This document shows, in pieces, positions 50,304-59,788 of a stretch of DNA of 64,000 nt. The DNA comes from Malassezia japonica (lineage: Eukaryota; Basidiomycota; Malasseziomycetes; Malasseziales; Malasseziaceae), in contig NC_083370.1 in assembly GCF_029542785.1 (NCBI RefSeq), positions 806,001 through 870,000 of the forward strand. The letters run 5' to 3'. The notes under the pieces were generated by a model. That model searched no databases. It was not told the origin of the DNA and saw only the letters and a program-made list of their open reading frames with translations. Each line of letters begins with the position of its first letter. The stretch's first letter is position 1. The position numbers were made by a program, and so were the translations under genes.

Positions 50304-50421
50304 TTCTCCCGCGGGGACTCGAACCCCGGACAACGGCGTTTCTATCCGCAGTAAAGCGGGCCGTCACAGGGGCTAGAACCTCTATAAGCACCGTGTCATA
50401 AACCAACTAGACGACGGGAGA
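50304..50421 (-). tRNA. Intron-containing tRNA, apparent anticodon UAU (Ile)
   Basis: A full cloverleaf folds on the minus strand: acceptor TCTCCCG with CGGGAGA plus discriminator A, D arm starting GTCTAGTTGG, anticodon stem CGGTG with CGCCG, variable TTGTC, and T arm CGGGG-TTCGAGT-CCCCG containing the B box. The anticodon loop begins CTTATA, so T33 is followed by TAT, and an intron of about 43 nt follows position 37, the normal eukaryotic site. UAU-anticodon isoleucine tRNAs commonly carry introns in other eukaryotes. The mature tRNA would be 75 nt. The acceptor and D arm are not of the usual isoleucine type, so the identity should be treated as provisional. It lies 78 bp upstream of FMP30, same strand. 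Confidence 0.7.
50315..50325 (-). promoter_or_regulatory. Internal Pol III B box of the tRNA
   Basis: GGTTCGAGTCC in the T arm matches the B-box consensus GGTTCGANTCC exactly and is the TFIIIC binding site. Confidence 0.85.
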
Positions 50422-50999
50422 ATAAAATCAGAAGTTATGTCAAATGTGACTTCTTGAACACATGGGTCCGCCCCACACCCACCCTTCCTCGGCGCTGCAG
50501 GCAGATGCACCCCACATCGACTCGACACGCATGGCAGTGCCGGTAGCGCGGAGTATGTCGGCATGAAGACTGAACAAGGTATCTACTGCTTCGGCACTAC
50601 GTGCTGGCGAGACTACAAGTCGAAAAAAGCATCTAGTACCTTGCCCTACTTACCCATCGGGTCCAAGTGATCCTGGCCGCGAAGTGCTGCGCCGGCGATC
50701 CGAGGCGTCGCTGTACCCTCAACTGGATAAGGATAGTAGCTGCATGCAACTCGCCTCCTGCTTTTTCGTTCGCCTCCTTAATTTGCAGCAAGAGCCCGCG
50801 TAGATCGACTGGAAGTGGGGATCTATGCGGTGCCACTTGCAGAGAACTTGCATAAGCGCGCATGATTGGCTGTAGACCACTTTAACTTGCACCAACCGCG
50901 ACGCGCACGCACCCCCTGTCCTGCGCCATTTTGGCAGGGCTAGCGGCAGCGGTGAAGGTATCTAGAAACGCTGCCCCAACACCGCGCTCTCCCACGACC
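50422..50999. other. Intergenic region between tRNA and the membrane-protein gene
   Basis: These 578 bp contain the upstream side of the tRNA and the promoter of the gene at 51000. A possible small ORF lies at 50633-50863 (listed separately). Nothing else is recognised. Confidence 0.5.
50633..50863 (-). CDS. Doubtful small ORF, 76 aa
   Basis: An ATG-started frame codes 76 aa with a helical-looking centre (VDLRGLLLQIKEANEKAGG) and a basic C-terminal part. No family is recognised. Third codon positions are far less G/C-biased than in neighbouring genes, which argues against coding. A GTAAGT near its end might indicate a further exon, but no convincing continuation was found. Listed only because the region has no other explanation. 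Confidence 0.15.
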   Translation of the reverse strand: MRAYASSLQVAPHRSPLPVDLRGLLLQIKEANEKAGGELHAATILIQLRVQRRLGSPAQHFAARITWTRWVSRARY

Positions 51000-52573
51000 A
51001 TGGCCCAAGTGATCCATTTCGGCCCGCATCGTGGCTTCCAGCGCCAGCGGCGCGCTGCGAGTGCGGCCCCGACAGCGCTCGATCATCGGGCGCTCGACGT
51101 CCAGAACGAGCGCATCTTTAACGGCGGTACGTTTTCGGCAAATTTTCTTACCGATCAGAATACAACCCCTTGAGTGGTTTTACGGCTGGTTCTGCGCCGG
51201 GCAGTGGCTCGGGTGGTAGCAAGCAGACCATCTCGTTCGGCCAAGGTGCGGCGCCGTCCGGTGCCAGCGACGGCACGTCGAATGCGAGTAGCGGCGGCGA
51301 CGATGACGACGACCAAGACAGCAGCTCGCCAACGCCGCAGCGCACTAATTCGCCCCAGTCCAGTTCTAATGGCCGCAAGTCGTCGTCGAGCCGCGGTAAA
51401 TCGTCGAGCGGCAAGTCGTCGAGCCGCGGCGGCGACGGCGGCGGCGGCAGGTCGTCGTCGAGCAGCAGGGGCCGCTCGACGGCCTCCTCGCAGACGCAGA
51501 ATGCCCATTCGACGATCCAATCGCTTGCGACTTCGAGCACGGCGGCGCTGCCGAATGCGAGCAACAAGAATGCGACGGGCGGCTCGGGTGTCGGCGGCAG
51601 CGACCTCAGCGTCGGTGCTGTCGTCGGTATTGCGGTCGGCGGTGCTGCGGGTTTGGCACTGCTTGGTCTGATTGCATGGCTTTTGGCACGCTGGTCGTCC
51701 AAGCCGCGCAAGACGGAGCCGAGTCCGTCTCGCATGTACGAGCAGGGCGGCGCGCCGGTCGCGTCGAACTACAACCTGCCCCACGGCGACTCTTCTGCGT
51801 CGTTTGCCAACTCGTACGACGCGTACGCACAGCCGCTGCAGAATGCGACGTACGATGGCTACTATGCCGGCAACGGCTATGCCTACCGCGACCCTGTTGC
51901 CGAGGCGGCTTCGAATGTGCAGCCGCCTGCGCCTGTCGCGGTGGCGAGTGCCGAGCCGATGGGCTACGTCCCCGGCCAGGCGATCACGGCGCCGCAGGCC
52001 GTGGCCCCTGTGATGGCTTCCAAGAGCTCTACGCCCCGTGCGCGCACCAAGAAGCGCCGCGATGCGCGGGCGAACGAGTGGGTGGATGCCGAGATTGACC
52101 CCGTGGCGGACTATGGCCCCGACCCCTACCGCACGGCCGGCGTCGGCTCGCAGTGGGCCTCGCCCGAAGAGCTGGACGCCGACACGACGCAGCGCACCGT
52201 CTCGGACGGCCAAGGCAGCTGGCCGAGCACGTCGGAAATGGCGAGCGACAAGCACGACGAGTACCAGGACGAGCTCGAAGAGAGTCCCCCCCGTCGGACG
52301 CGTCGCAAGAAGCGCAGCACGTCGCGCGAGCGCCCCCGCCGCAAGCGCGTTCCCCGCGCATCCGATGCCGCTGCCCCAGACACGGAAGAGACTGTGAGCG
52401 ATAATGTGGCTGATGACACCGGCAGCGAGCTGCCTTATGCGACGCCGCGCCGGAAGCGCGCGCCGCGCCAGTTGAACCCTGACTCTACCCTGGATATTGA
52501 TCAAGACGCGTCCCTTGCTGCAGAGAGCCTGCGTGCTACGAAACGCCACGTTGCGCACTCCTCGCGCTCGTAA
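51000..52573 (+). CDS. Single-pass membrane protein of unknown function with Ser-rich and basic regions
   Basis: Exons 51000-51126 and 51159-52573 (32-nt intron, GTACGT...CAG) give 513 aa. The N-terminus (MAQVIHFGPHRGFQRQRR) is basic and is not a signal peptide. Residues about 50-175 are rich in Ser, Gly and Asp. One membrane segment lies near 185-210 (LSVGAVVGIAVGGAAGLALL followed by GLIAWLLARW), typical of glycine-rich helices in fungal surface sensors. The tail has Tyr/Ala/Pro-rich sequence, then strongly basic patches (RRTRRKKRSTSRERPRRKR). The layout recalls MID2/SKG6-like proteins, but the missing signal peptide means topology is uncertain. The intron-3' site is supported only by frame continuity. 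Confidence 0.7.
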
Positions 52574-52708
52574 TCTGCTGCCTACTGTTGATAGCCGGTT
52601 CGTCCGCTGCCCCTCCTTAGCCTTCGGAACTTTTTTACAGTGGAGGTTTGGACCCACGGGCGGTCGGCCGAAGTCGCAACTCGGCATTGTGCGGACGTGA
52701 CGAAGGCG

Positions 52709-54938
52709 ATGACCTCGAATGGGTCGGCGCGTATGAAGAGCGACGGGGCAGACACGCCGGTGTCTGTCCCTAGCGAAGATGCTTACAATGGAGCGACGCT
52801 GTCGCAGCGCTTCCAGTTCCGGCCGTACGAGTCGGTGGGTGTGTCGGACACGGACGAGGCGGAGCTGCCAAGCCATGTGTCGCAGCCCTTCCTCGAGCCG
52901 CGAGGAACGCGCGACTCGCGCATGTACGACCGCCTTGGCGTGTCTGGCATGATTCCCGTACTTCTTCTATACGCTGTGCATGGTATCCTTGCGCGGTGGA
53001 AGGCGATCGTGTGCATCGGCGTGCTCGGCTCGGTGGCCGCCATGTTGATTTTCAACATGAGCCGCCCCGAGTGGCGCGAGATGGCCTACTACCGGTACGT
53101 GCCCCTACTGACGCAGCATCAACCCCAATGCGCAAGTCCCGCTCGACGCGAAAGGCGAGTGGATCCATGTGCGGCCCAAGCACCCCATCATCCCCCCCAA
53201 GATGCACCAGTGCCCCGGCCCCCACGCGCGTGTCGTGCCGCTCTCGCCGCAGAGCGCGCATCCGACGCCCGACTCGCACCCCCGCGCGATTGTGGGTGAC
53301 CACAAGCTCGTGGGCCTCGACGAGGAGCAGTGCATTACCTACCGGGAGCGCTACGAGATGTACACCGATGAGGCCCTCAACATCACCTACCGCCTGCCGG
53401 ACGAGCTGCTGCCCACGGCGAATGTGCAAGTGATCTACGACGAGGATCCCGACAATCCCCAGCCGATCGGGCACAAGAGGCCGCGCGTCGCGTCGCTGAA
53501 CGAGACGCGCGAGCGCCTCGGCTACGACCCGTTGCACGGTCTGCCGCGCGACCCCACCGTGCCTGTGCGCATCTGGGAGGACCGGCTGCGTGAGGACTTG
53601 GCGCGCTACAATGCGCGCAGCAACGAGGAAGTCTATGTCCCCGACTGGCGCCAGCTGATGGATGACTGCTATGCGCAGCGCCTCGCCGAGCGCGGGTGGA
53701 ACAGCAGTGCGCCGGTGGACAAGAACCCCGCGCCGAGCACCTCGACCGGCCAAGGGAACTTGGACACGGACGCGTCCAAGATCTACCGCACGAACCCCCA
53801 CTACAAGCGCACTGCACTGGTGATGCGCAGCTACGAAGGCTACCCCTGGCGCGAGGACGATATCCTAAACCTGCGTGCGCTCATCAGTGAGCTCTCGCTG
53901 AACAACCCCAACACGCCGTACGACATCCGCATCCTGGTCGAGGTGAAGAACCCCACGCTGTCCATCTTTACGAGCGAGTGGGACCGGTACCGGGTGCTTG
54001 TCTCGTCCGTCCCCCGCGAGTTCTGGGGCCTGGTCGAGTTCTGGACGGAGAAGGAGCTCGAGGTGCTGTACGCTGGCCTGCCCGGCAAGTTTATCAACAA
54101 CATGATTGCCCAGACCTCGTACCGCTCGTGCCTGATGGCCGTGCAAAAGTTCTGGCTCGACCACCAAGAGTACGACTACGTGTACAACTGGGAGATGGAC
54201 GTGCGGTACATTGGCAACTACCTCGACTTTTTCGAGGGCATCGAGGAGTACGCGCGCCGCGAGCCGCTCGTGCCCGGCATGAACAAGTACGACACGTGGT
54301 ACGTGCGCAACGCCACGGATTCGGAGAACAACTGGCGCAACCCTCCCACCGAGACGAGCGGTACGGGCTTGGAGGCGGACATGATCACCCTCGGTCCGAT
54401 CTTTGACCCCCGTGGCTCGGGCTGGTACTGGACGCACGACGTGCAGAACTACCCCAAGGGCCGCAACACGGACCGCCGCGCGTCGATCGGTACCAACATG
54501 CGCTTCTCGCGCGGCTTGCTCGAGGCGATGAACGTCGTCAACGCCGAGGCGAAAAAGTCGCTCCACTGCGAGGCGTGGCCCACGACGCTCGTCCTCCATT
54601 CGCAGCTCGAGCGGTCCGAGGACCACTCGTTCTACCCCACGGCCGGCTTCACCTACAGCCTGGATCTGCCATTCAAGGGCGTGTTTGCGCCGCATCCCAT
54701 CTACTTCCGCCACGAGTGGGATCCGCGCGAGCTGGAGAGTCTACTCAATCGCCAAAACTTTTACGAGAAGAAGAACGAGAACCTGCACAAGGACTCGTCC
54801 TTCTACTACCACTCGCAGCACTCCAAGGAGTTGTACATGGGCTGGAAGGCTGGCGAGAACGTGTGCCGCGCGCCGTCGATGCTGCATCCCATTAAACGTG
54901 TAGACTATGTGCACCACCTCGAGGGCACTACCGCCTAG
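52709..54938 (+). CDS. DUF3405-type type II membrane protein
   Basis: Exons 52709-53094 and 53117-54938 (22-nt intron, GTACGT...CTGACGCAG) give 735 aa. A polar N-terminal region of about 85 residues precedes hydrophobic segments (MIPVLLLYAVHGILARW and AIVCIGVLGSVAAMLIFNM), so the large C-terminal domain should face the lumen. That domain includes RTALVMRSYEGYPWREDDILNL, YDIRILVEVKNPTLSIFTSEW, YDYVYNWEMDVRYIGNYLDF, PRGSGWYWTHDVQNYPKG and LHSQLERSEDHSFYPTAGF. I recognise this as the fungal DUF3405 family, which looks glycosyltransferase-like (WEMDVRY resembles a DxD-type motif), but no activity is established here. Its TAG abuts the stop codon of the next, convergent gene. Confidence 0.8.
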
Positions 54939-56786
54939 TTACTTTTCAAGCTGCTTTAATTGTTCTTGCAACGGCCCATAGTCGGTCTCGAGGCCTTTGT
55001 CCGCTGCCGCACGCACGAGATTGCGCAGCTGCCGCGCCCGCGCCGTGCCGGTCGCGTCGCGGGGCAGCACATGCAGCACGCCGGCATACACGCCGGGCGT
55101 CGAGCGCGGCAGGTCGAGGTGCGCGGGCAGCTCGGACGCCTCGCCGCCCATGCGCTGCAGGAGCGACACGAGGAGCTGCCAGCTGGAATGCGAGCCGTCG
55201 CGCGCAAGCGCCTGCAGCAGCAGCGTCCAGGTCGTCGCGCGGGGCGTGACGTGCGCCGCGCGCATGTCGCGCAGCACGGTCCAAAAGCCGCCGCTCGGCG
55301 CCACAAACGCCGCAGGGTCGGCGGCACTCAGTGCGGGGATCAGCGCCTCAAAGACGCGCGCAGACAGGTGCTGCGGCGCGAGGTGCCGTACGCAGTGCGT
55401 GTACAGACGCTGGACGAGCGCCGTGTCTTTTTCGCAGCACGCCACCAGCGCACGCAGGACGAGCGCGATGGTGTACGGCGTCGCGAGGTGCCGCAGTTTG
55501 ATACTGCGGTGCTCGGCGCGGCGCCCGTCGCTGTTTGCAAGCGACGACGCGGCGTGCGAGCCGTTTTGGGGGGTATGAGGAATGCGCTCGGCCGCCTGCA
55601 GCAGCGCAGCGTCCAGGCCGCTCACCGGCTGGAAGCGCCGCTGGAAGACGCGCAGCGCGCCGTGCCAGTCGTGCTCGCGTGCACGCGCACGCAGCAGCGC
55701 CGTGTCCCATAGCGCACGCTCGCGTGCCTGGATTGCGCGGCGGACCGGGCGCAGAAACTGGCCGGTAGACAGCGTGCCGCGCTGCTTTGCGTCGCGGGGC
55801 ACGTCGATCGCTGTGTGCCGCCCGGCGGCCGCGAGAAAGATGGCGAGGGCCTCGACGCCCGGCGCGGTTTGCGCGCGCAGAAGGAGGTGCCGCGCATGCG
55901 CGAGGTCCTCGGCAGCGACCGCATCCTTGAGGCGCACGTCGAGCGCCGCCTGCTCCGTGGAGCGGCCTTTGGGCGCCGCAGGCGCCGGTTCCAAGAGCGC
56001 GTGTGACGCGGCGTCGAGCGTGTACGCGCTCGACGCCGCCCACTCGCGCGCGGCGTCTATAGAACCCCCTCGCGCCATGGCGCGCACGACGCGATTGTAC
56101 AAGCGCGCGAGGTGCGCCTCCTTTTGCGCAGGCGTCACCGGCACATAGGATGCGGCGACGCGCTCCCAAAACTCGGCGGCATCACCGCACTGCCCAGTGC
56201 GGTAGAGATGCGTCATGCCGGTCGTGAGTGCGGACCGGTATCCCCCCGCGGCGGCGAGGATGCATGCTTGGCGCTGGTGCGATGCGTCGCTCTCGCAGAG
56301 CCAGTGCACGGCCTGGTCGTACGCCCAGCGTCCTTTGCGCGCATTCGCCTCCAGCTTGGAGGCATGCGGAGCGAGCATAAGCCACTGCAGCGCGGCTTCC
56401 GGCTCGCGCGTCGCCGCAAAGTACTGTGCGGCATGCAAGTACTCGACGAGCGGCACGTCGAGCGGCGTGTGCAGCGTCTGCAGCTGCTCGAGCGAGCGCC
56501 GCGCATCCTCCCACTCCTTCTCACGCAGCAGCCGCTGCAGCAGCGCAATCTGCGGCGAGAGGGTCGTGTCCACGCGCAGCGCATTCGCTCGGGTCGCTAC
56601 GTACTCGTCCGACGGCGGCTCAAACAGGCCGTAGTCGACGCCGCGCGGATCGAGCTGCATGTTCGACCCGCTCTGGTCATAGGTTCCGTACGATGCCGCG
56701 CGGGTACTCTCGCGCGCTCCTACGTACGCCGCCAACGGCGCCGCACTCGAGTGCACGAACCGCACGCGCCGCGGCCGCACGAGCAT
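54939..56786 (-). CDS. Mitochondrial helical-repeat (PPR-like) protein
   Basis: A single exon of 615 aa from the ATG at 56786. The N-terminus MLVRPRRVRFVHSSAAPLAAY is Arg/Ser-rich, as in a presequence. The remainder is helical with PPR/TPR-like pairs, for example LLREKEWEDARRSLEQLQTLH, MTHLYRTGQCGDAAEFWERV, LYNRVVRAMARGGSIDAARE and ATTWTLLLQALARDGSH. A role in mitochondrial RNA handling is likely by analogy; no target is apparent. Open frame continues upstream of the chosen ATG, but that is antisense to the PDI-family gene promoter and lacks targeting character. Divergent start to start distance is 49 bp, the shortest in the window. Confidence 0.6.
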   Translation of the reverse strand: MLVRPRRVRFVHSSAAPLAAYVGARESTRAASYGTYDQSGSNMQLDPRGVDYGLFEPPSDEYVATRANALRVDTTLSPQIALLQRLLREKEWEDARRSLEQLQTLHTPLDVPLVEYLHAAQYFAATREPEAALQWLMLAPHASKLEANARKGRWAYDQAVHWLCESDASHQRQACILAAAGGYRSALTTGMTHLYRTGQCGDAAEFWERVAASYVPVTPAQKEAHLARLYNRVVRAMARGGSIDAAREWAASSAYTLDAASHALLEPAPAAPKGRSTEQAALDVRLKDAVAAEDLAHARHLLLRAQTAPGVEALAIFLAAAGRHTAIDVPRDAKQRGTLSTGQFLRPVRRAIQARERALWDTALLRARAREHDWHGALRVFQRRFQPVSGLDAALLQAAERIPHTPQNGSHAASSLANSDGRRAEHRSIKLRHLATPYTIALVLRALVACCEKDTALVQRLYTHCVRHLAPQHLSARVFEALIPALSAADPAAFVAPSGGFWTVLRDMRAAHVTPRATTWTLLLQALARDGSHSSWQLLVSLLQRMGGEASELPAHLDLPRSTPGVYAGVLHVLPRDATGTARARQLRNLVRAAADKGLETDYGPLQEQLKQLEK

Positions 56787-56835
56787 GGTGGAAAAGGCCA
56801 CGTGGCTTCCACGTCGACGCTCTGTTCTCGCCAAC

Positions 56836-58287
56836 ATGCGTGTTGCTCTCAGTTGCGCGTTGCTAGTGGGCGCCGTGCAAGCGGCGCTCTTCTCGCCCAA
56901 GGGCCCGGTGCAGAAGCTGGACATGAGCAACTTTGACAAGGAGGTCATGAGCATCGAAAAGCCTACGATGGTCGCCTTCACTGCGCCGTGGTGCGGCCAC
57001 TGCAAGAACCTCGTGCCGCACTACGTGCGTGTCGCGTCGGAGCTCGACGGTGTGGTGAAGATCACGTACGTGGACTGTGAAGACAAAGGCAGTGAGCCCC
57101 TCTGTGCCAAGTATGGCATCCGCGGCTTCCCCACGCTGAAGCTCTTCCCTGCGACCAAGAAGCGCGTGCCGCGCGACTACAACGGCGAGCGCACGGCCAA
57201 GGCGATTTCCGAGTACGTCGTGAGTGCGCTGCCTGCCGAGGCCGTCAAGCGCCTCGAGCCGAAGAAGCTCAAGGATTTCGTGAACAAGTACGCGGACGAC
57301 CGCGTGGTCTTGTTGATCTCGCCCAAGTCCAAGTCCTCGCCGATGTACCGCTCGCTCGCGCTCGACTTCCGCGGCCACGTGCCGTTTGGGTACCTGTATG
57401 CGACCAAGGAGGAGGCGTTCAAGGCGGCCAAGGACGTGCTCGGCGTCTCGCTCGACATCCGCAGCGTCCCGGCGCTGTACGTCGTGTCGGGCGGCGCTGG
57501 CTCGCCGACCCTGCACAAGTACCGCGGCTCGATGAAGTACCGCCACATTAAGCGCTGGCTCGACGAGGCGATCGACGGCAAGGTCGCGCCCGAGGAGCCC
57601 GAGACGCCGGCGGAGCCCGAGGCGGACGTGCCGCCGACTGAAAAGGGCCGCGCCGAGGGCGATGTGCCGATCGAGCAGTTCAAGCGCAAGGGCATGTCCG
57701 ACGAGGAGGTCGAGGCCGCGGTGCGCCTCGGCGAGAAGCTCGGCGAGACGAGCGACCCAGAGACCGAGCGCCAGGAGGCGGAGAAGCGCAAGAAGGAGCG
57801 CCTTGCGGCCAAGCGCAAGATTGATGCGATCCGCCGCGCCAGCCGCAAGCTCGGCGAAAAGGGAACTGCGGCGGAGAAGAAGGAGCACAAGGGGCCGATC
57901 ACCGAGCAGATGCTCATCGACCAGATGCAGGATCTCATCGGCGACAAGTGGGGCAGCGCGATCGCTGCGCGTGCCGTCGAGGCGCGCGAGGTCGCAGAAA
58001 AGGTCCTCAGCGAGAATCCCGCCAAGGCGATGCAGGCGACTGAAGAGGCGGAAATGTTCCTCATCAAGGGCACCCAGGAAGACATCCGCGCGATCGAGGA
58101 CCAGATCAACGCGGGCGTCGACGAGGAGGGCTACCCGCTCACCAAGGACATGGAAGAGACCCTCGCGAAGCACCACGAGATGCTTACGGGCATGGTGTAC
58201 ACGCTCCAGCTGCGCATGGACACGCGGAAGGGCAAGAAGCACGAGACGGAGGTCGCGGAAGAGATTCTCGCGCGCTACGACCTGTAG
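56836..58287 (+). CDS. PDI-family thioredoxin protein with long charged C-terminus
   Basis: A single exon of 483 aa. A signal peptide (MRVALSCALLVGAVQAALF) precedes one active thioredoxin domain with WCGHCK at Cys53/Cys56 and the cis-proline segment YGIRGFPTLKLF. A second thioredoxin-like domain without the active site covers about 140-255 (VRSVPALYVVSGG-type segment). From about 260 to 483 the protein is Glu/Lys-rich and helical (EAEKRKKERLAAKRKIDAIRR). It resembles fungal MPD1-like disulfide isomerases of the ER. The chain ends EILARYDL, which is not a canonical HDEL/KDEL retention signal. The ATG is chosen because it directly precedes the signal peptide. Confidence 0.85.
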   Translation: MRVALSCALLVGAVQAALFSPKGPVQKLDMSNFDKEVMSIEKPTMVAFTAPWCGHCKNLVPHYVRVASELDGVVKITYVDCEDKGSEPLCAKYGIRGFPTLKLFPATKKRVPRDYNGERTAKAISEYVVSALPAEAVKRLEPKKLKDFVNKYADDRVVLLISPKSKSSPMYRSLALDFRGHVPFGYLYATKEEAFKAAKDVLGVSLDIRSVPALYVVSGGAGSPTLHKYRGSMKYRHIKRWLDEAIDGKVAPEEPETPAEPEADVPPTEKGRAEGDVPIEQFKRKGMSDEEVEAAVRLGEKLGETSDPETERQEAEKRKKERLAAKRKIDAIRRASRKLGEKGTAAEKKEHKGPITEQMLIDQMQDLIGDKWGSAIAARAVEAREVAEKVLSENPAKAMQATEEAEMFLIKGTQEDIRAIEDQINAGVDEEGYPLTKDMEETLAKHHEMLTGMVYTLQLRMDTRKGKKHETEVAEEILARYDL

Positions 58288-59706
58288 CTATGTATAGCAG
58301 TAGCTCATAATGCGCTCGGCGTGAGGAAGCGCAACGTTAAAGAGAGGGTGCGTCGCATGCACCGCGTCTGAGCCGCCCGCCGCCTGCACCGCCCACCCGA
58401 GGCTTTGCGAATAGCACGCACGGAGCAGCGCATCGGACGAGGGGCAGGCGGCCGCGGCCGACGCCACGGCGGACGGGCTCGGACGCAGGCGGTGCTGCGT
58501 CATGGACAGGCCAGAGAGGTTGTAGCACGTGTGATACGCGTCCGGCCGCTTGCCGGGCTTGTCGCGCAGGCCGCCGCGGGGGGCTTGGGCCACGGCCAGG
58601 ATATAGGTCTGGAGCGCGGCGCGGTCGAGCAGGTCGCCGTCATGCTCGCTGAGCGATTCCCACGAGCCCGTGTCGTCGTCCGCGTCGTGAACAGCATCGT
58701 GGGGCGGCAGCATCAGGCCCTCGAGGCATGTCATCAGGCCGCCGCCACAGAACCAGCCGTAGCAGCCGTCGACGAGCTTGTTGGTGCGCCCGCGGAAGCC
58801 GCCGCCTTCGTACAAAGAGCCTTGGAGGGAAGTTGCCCACCGCAGCAGCGCGTCCGTGTCCACCGGGCCCGCACGGCCGAGGAGCGCGAGCTGGACGTGC
58901 GACGCAAAGGCACAAAAGGCGTAGCCGCCGTGCGCCTCGCCTTGGGGGTGCTGCTGCGCCACGGGCTGCAGCGGTGCGACGCGTGCACCGTCCGCAACGT
59001 ACTCGGCGCAACTCATCGCCGCAAAGCCGCCTTCGTAGGTCTGGCAGCTCGCGATATAGTCGCCGACACCGGCCAGCAGCTCGTCGGTGACGAGGCCCAG
59101 GAGACTCGCAATGCTGATCACGCAGTACGTCGCGCGCACATCGATCTCGCCTTGCTCGTGCACGAGAAAAGAGCCGTCGGGCTGCTTGAGGCGCATCATC
59201 CATTCGTACAGCGCCTCTTTTTCGATGCAGTCCCAGCCCCCGCGGCCGACGTCGACGCTGCGCCCGTGGGCCACGTCTTCGTCGGTCGGCAAGCCACCGG
59301 GGCCGCCGACGATCGCCAAAGCACAAACCGCTGCGTAGGTGCTCATGAGGTGGCCCATCTGCCCGGGCCCTCCCCCGAACCCGCCCTTGACCTTGTCTTG
59401 AAAGTGCAGCAGCGTCGAGATGGCCCGTGCTTGCAGCGCGCCGGTGAGCGGCATGCCCATCAGGTCGAGCGAGTGGGCAATCCAGTAGATGAGCCACGCG
59501 CGGTTCGAGTCAAAGGCGACGTACGGCGCAGGCAGCGGCTCGAGAATACGCAGCAAAAAGGCCGCGTGCTCGTCGCGGCGGAGCGGCGGCAGTGGCTGCG
59601 CCCCGGCGCCGGTATGCGGCGCGATCAGCTCGTAGATCGCATCCTCCGTGCTCCGCTGGTCCACTGAAGTCTGTGTAGGCGCCAGGTCGTCGGGCGCGGG
59701 CCACAT
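58288..59706 (-). CDS. RAM1: Protein farnesyltransferase beta subunit
   Basis: A single exon of 472 aa with the alpha/alpha-barrel repeats of prenyltransferase beta subunits. Zinc-site residues are visible in NKLVDGCYGWFCGGGLMTCL (Asp and Cys) and AYHTCYNLSGLS (His). Typical repeat segments are GGFGGGPGQMGHLMSTYAAVCAL, RATYCVISIASLLG, CQTYEGGFAAMSCAEYVAD and HGGYAFCAFASHVQL. It transfers farnesyl to CaaX cysteines together with the RAM2 alpha subunit. In this window the DnaJ protein ending CAQQ is an expected substrate, whereas Rac (CLVL) is expected to go to GGTase-I. Start MWPAPDDLAPTQTS is the first ATG after the upstream gene. Its stop abuts the stop of the PDI-family gene. Confidence 0.95.
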   Translation of the reverse strand: MWPAPDDLAPTQTSVDQRSTEDAIYELIAPHTGAGAQPLPPLRRDEHAAFLLRILEPLPAPYVAFDSNRAWLIYWIAHSLDLMGMPLTGALQARAISTLLHFQDKVKGGFGGGPGQMGHLMSTYAAVCALAIVGGPGGLPTDEDVAHGRSVDVGRGGWDCIEKEALYEWMMRLKQPDGSFLVHEQGEIDVRATYCVISIASLLGLVTDELLAGVGDYIASCQTYEGGFAAMSCAEYVADGARVAPLQPVAQQHPQGEAHGGYAFCAFASHVQLALLGRAGPVDTDALLRWATSLQGSLYEGGGFRGRTNKLVDGCYGWFCGGGLMTCLEGLMLPPHDAVHDADDDTGSWESLSEHDGDLLDRAALQTYILAVAQAPRGGLRDKPGKRPDAYHTCYNLSGLSMTQHRLRPSPSAVASAAAACPSSDALLRACYSQSLGWAVQAAGGSDAVHATHPLFNVALPHAERIMSYCYT

Positions 59707-59788
59707 CGTCGGAAGGACACCCGCACGGCGAGCACGTTGTGCGCTTTGTCCTACTTTCTTTGTCTTCCCCGATATTCTACCGATCGGG

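Noticed and set aside
50226..50333. FMP30 start further upstream
   Set aside because: The open frame enters the tRNA gene; the ATG at 50225 immediately precedes the membrane anchor.
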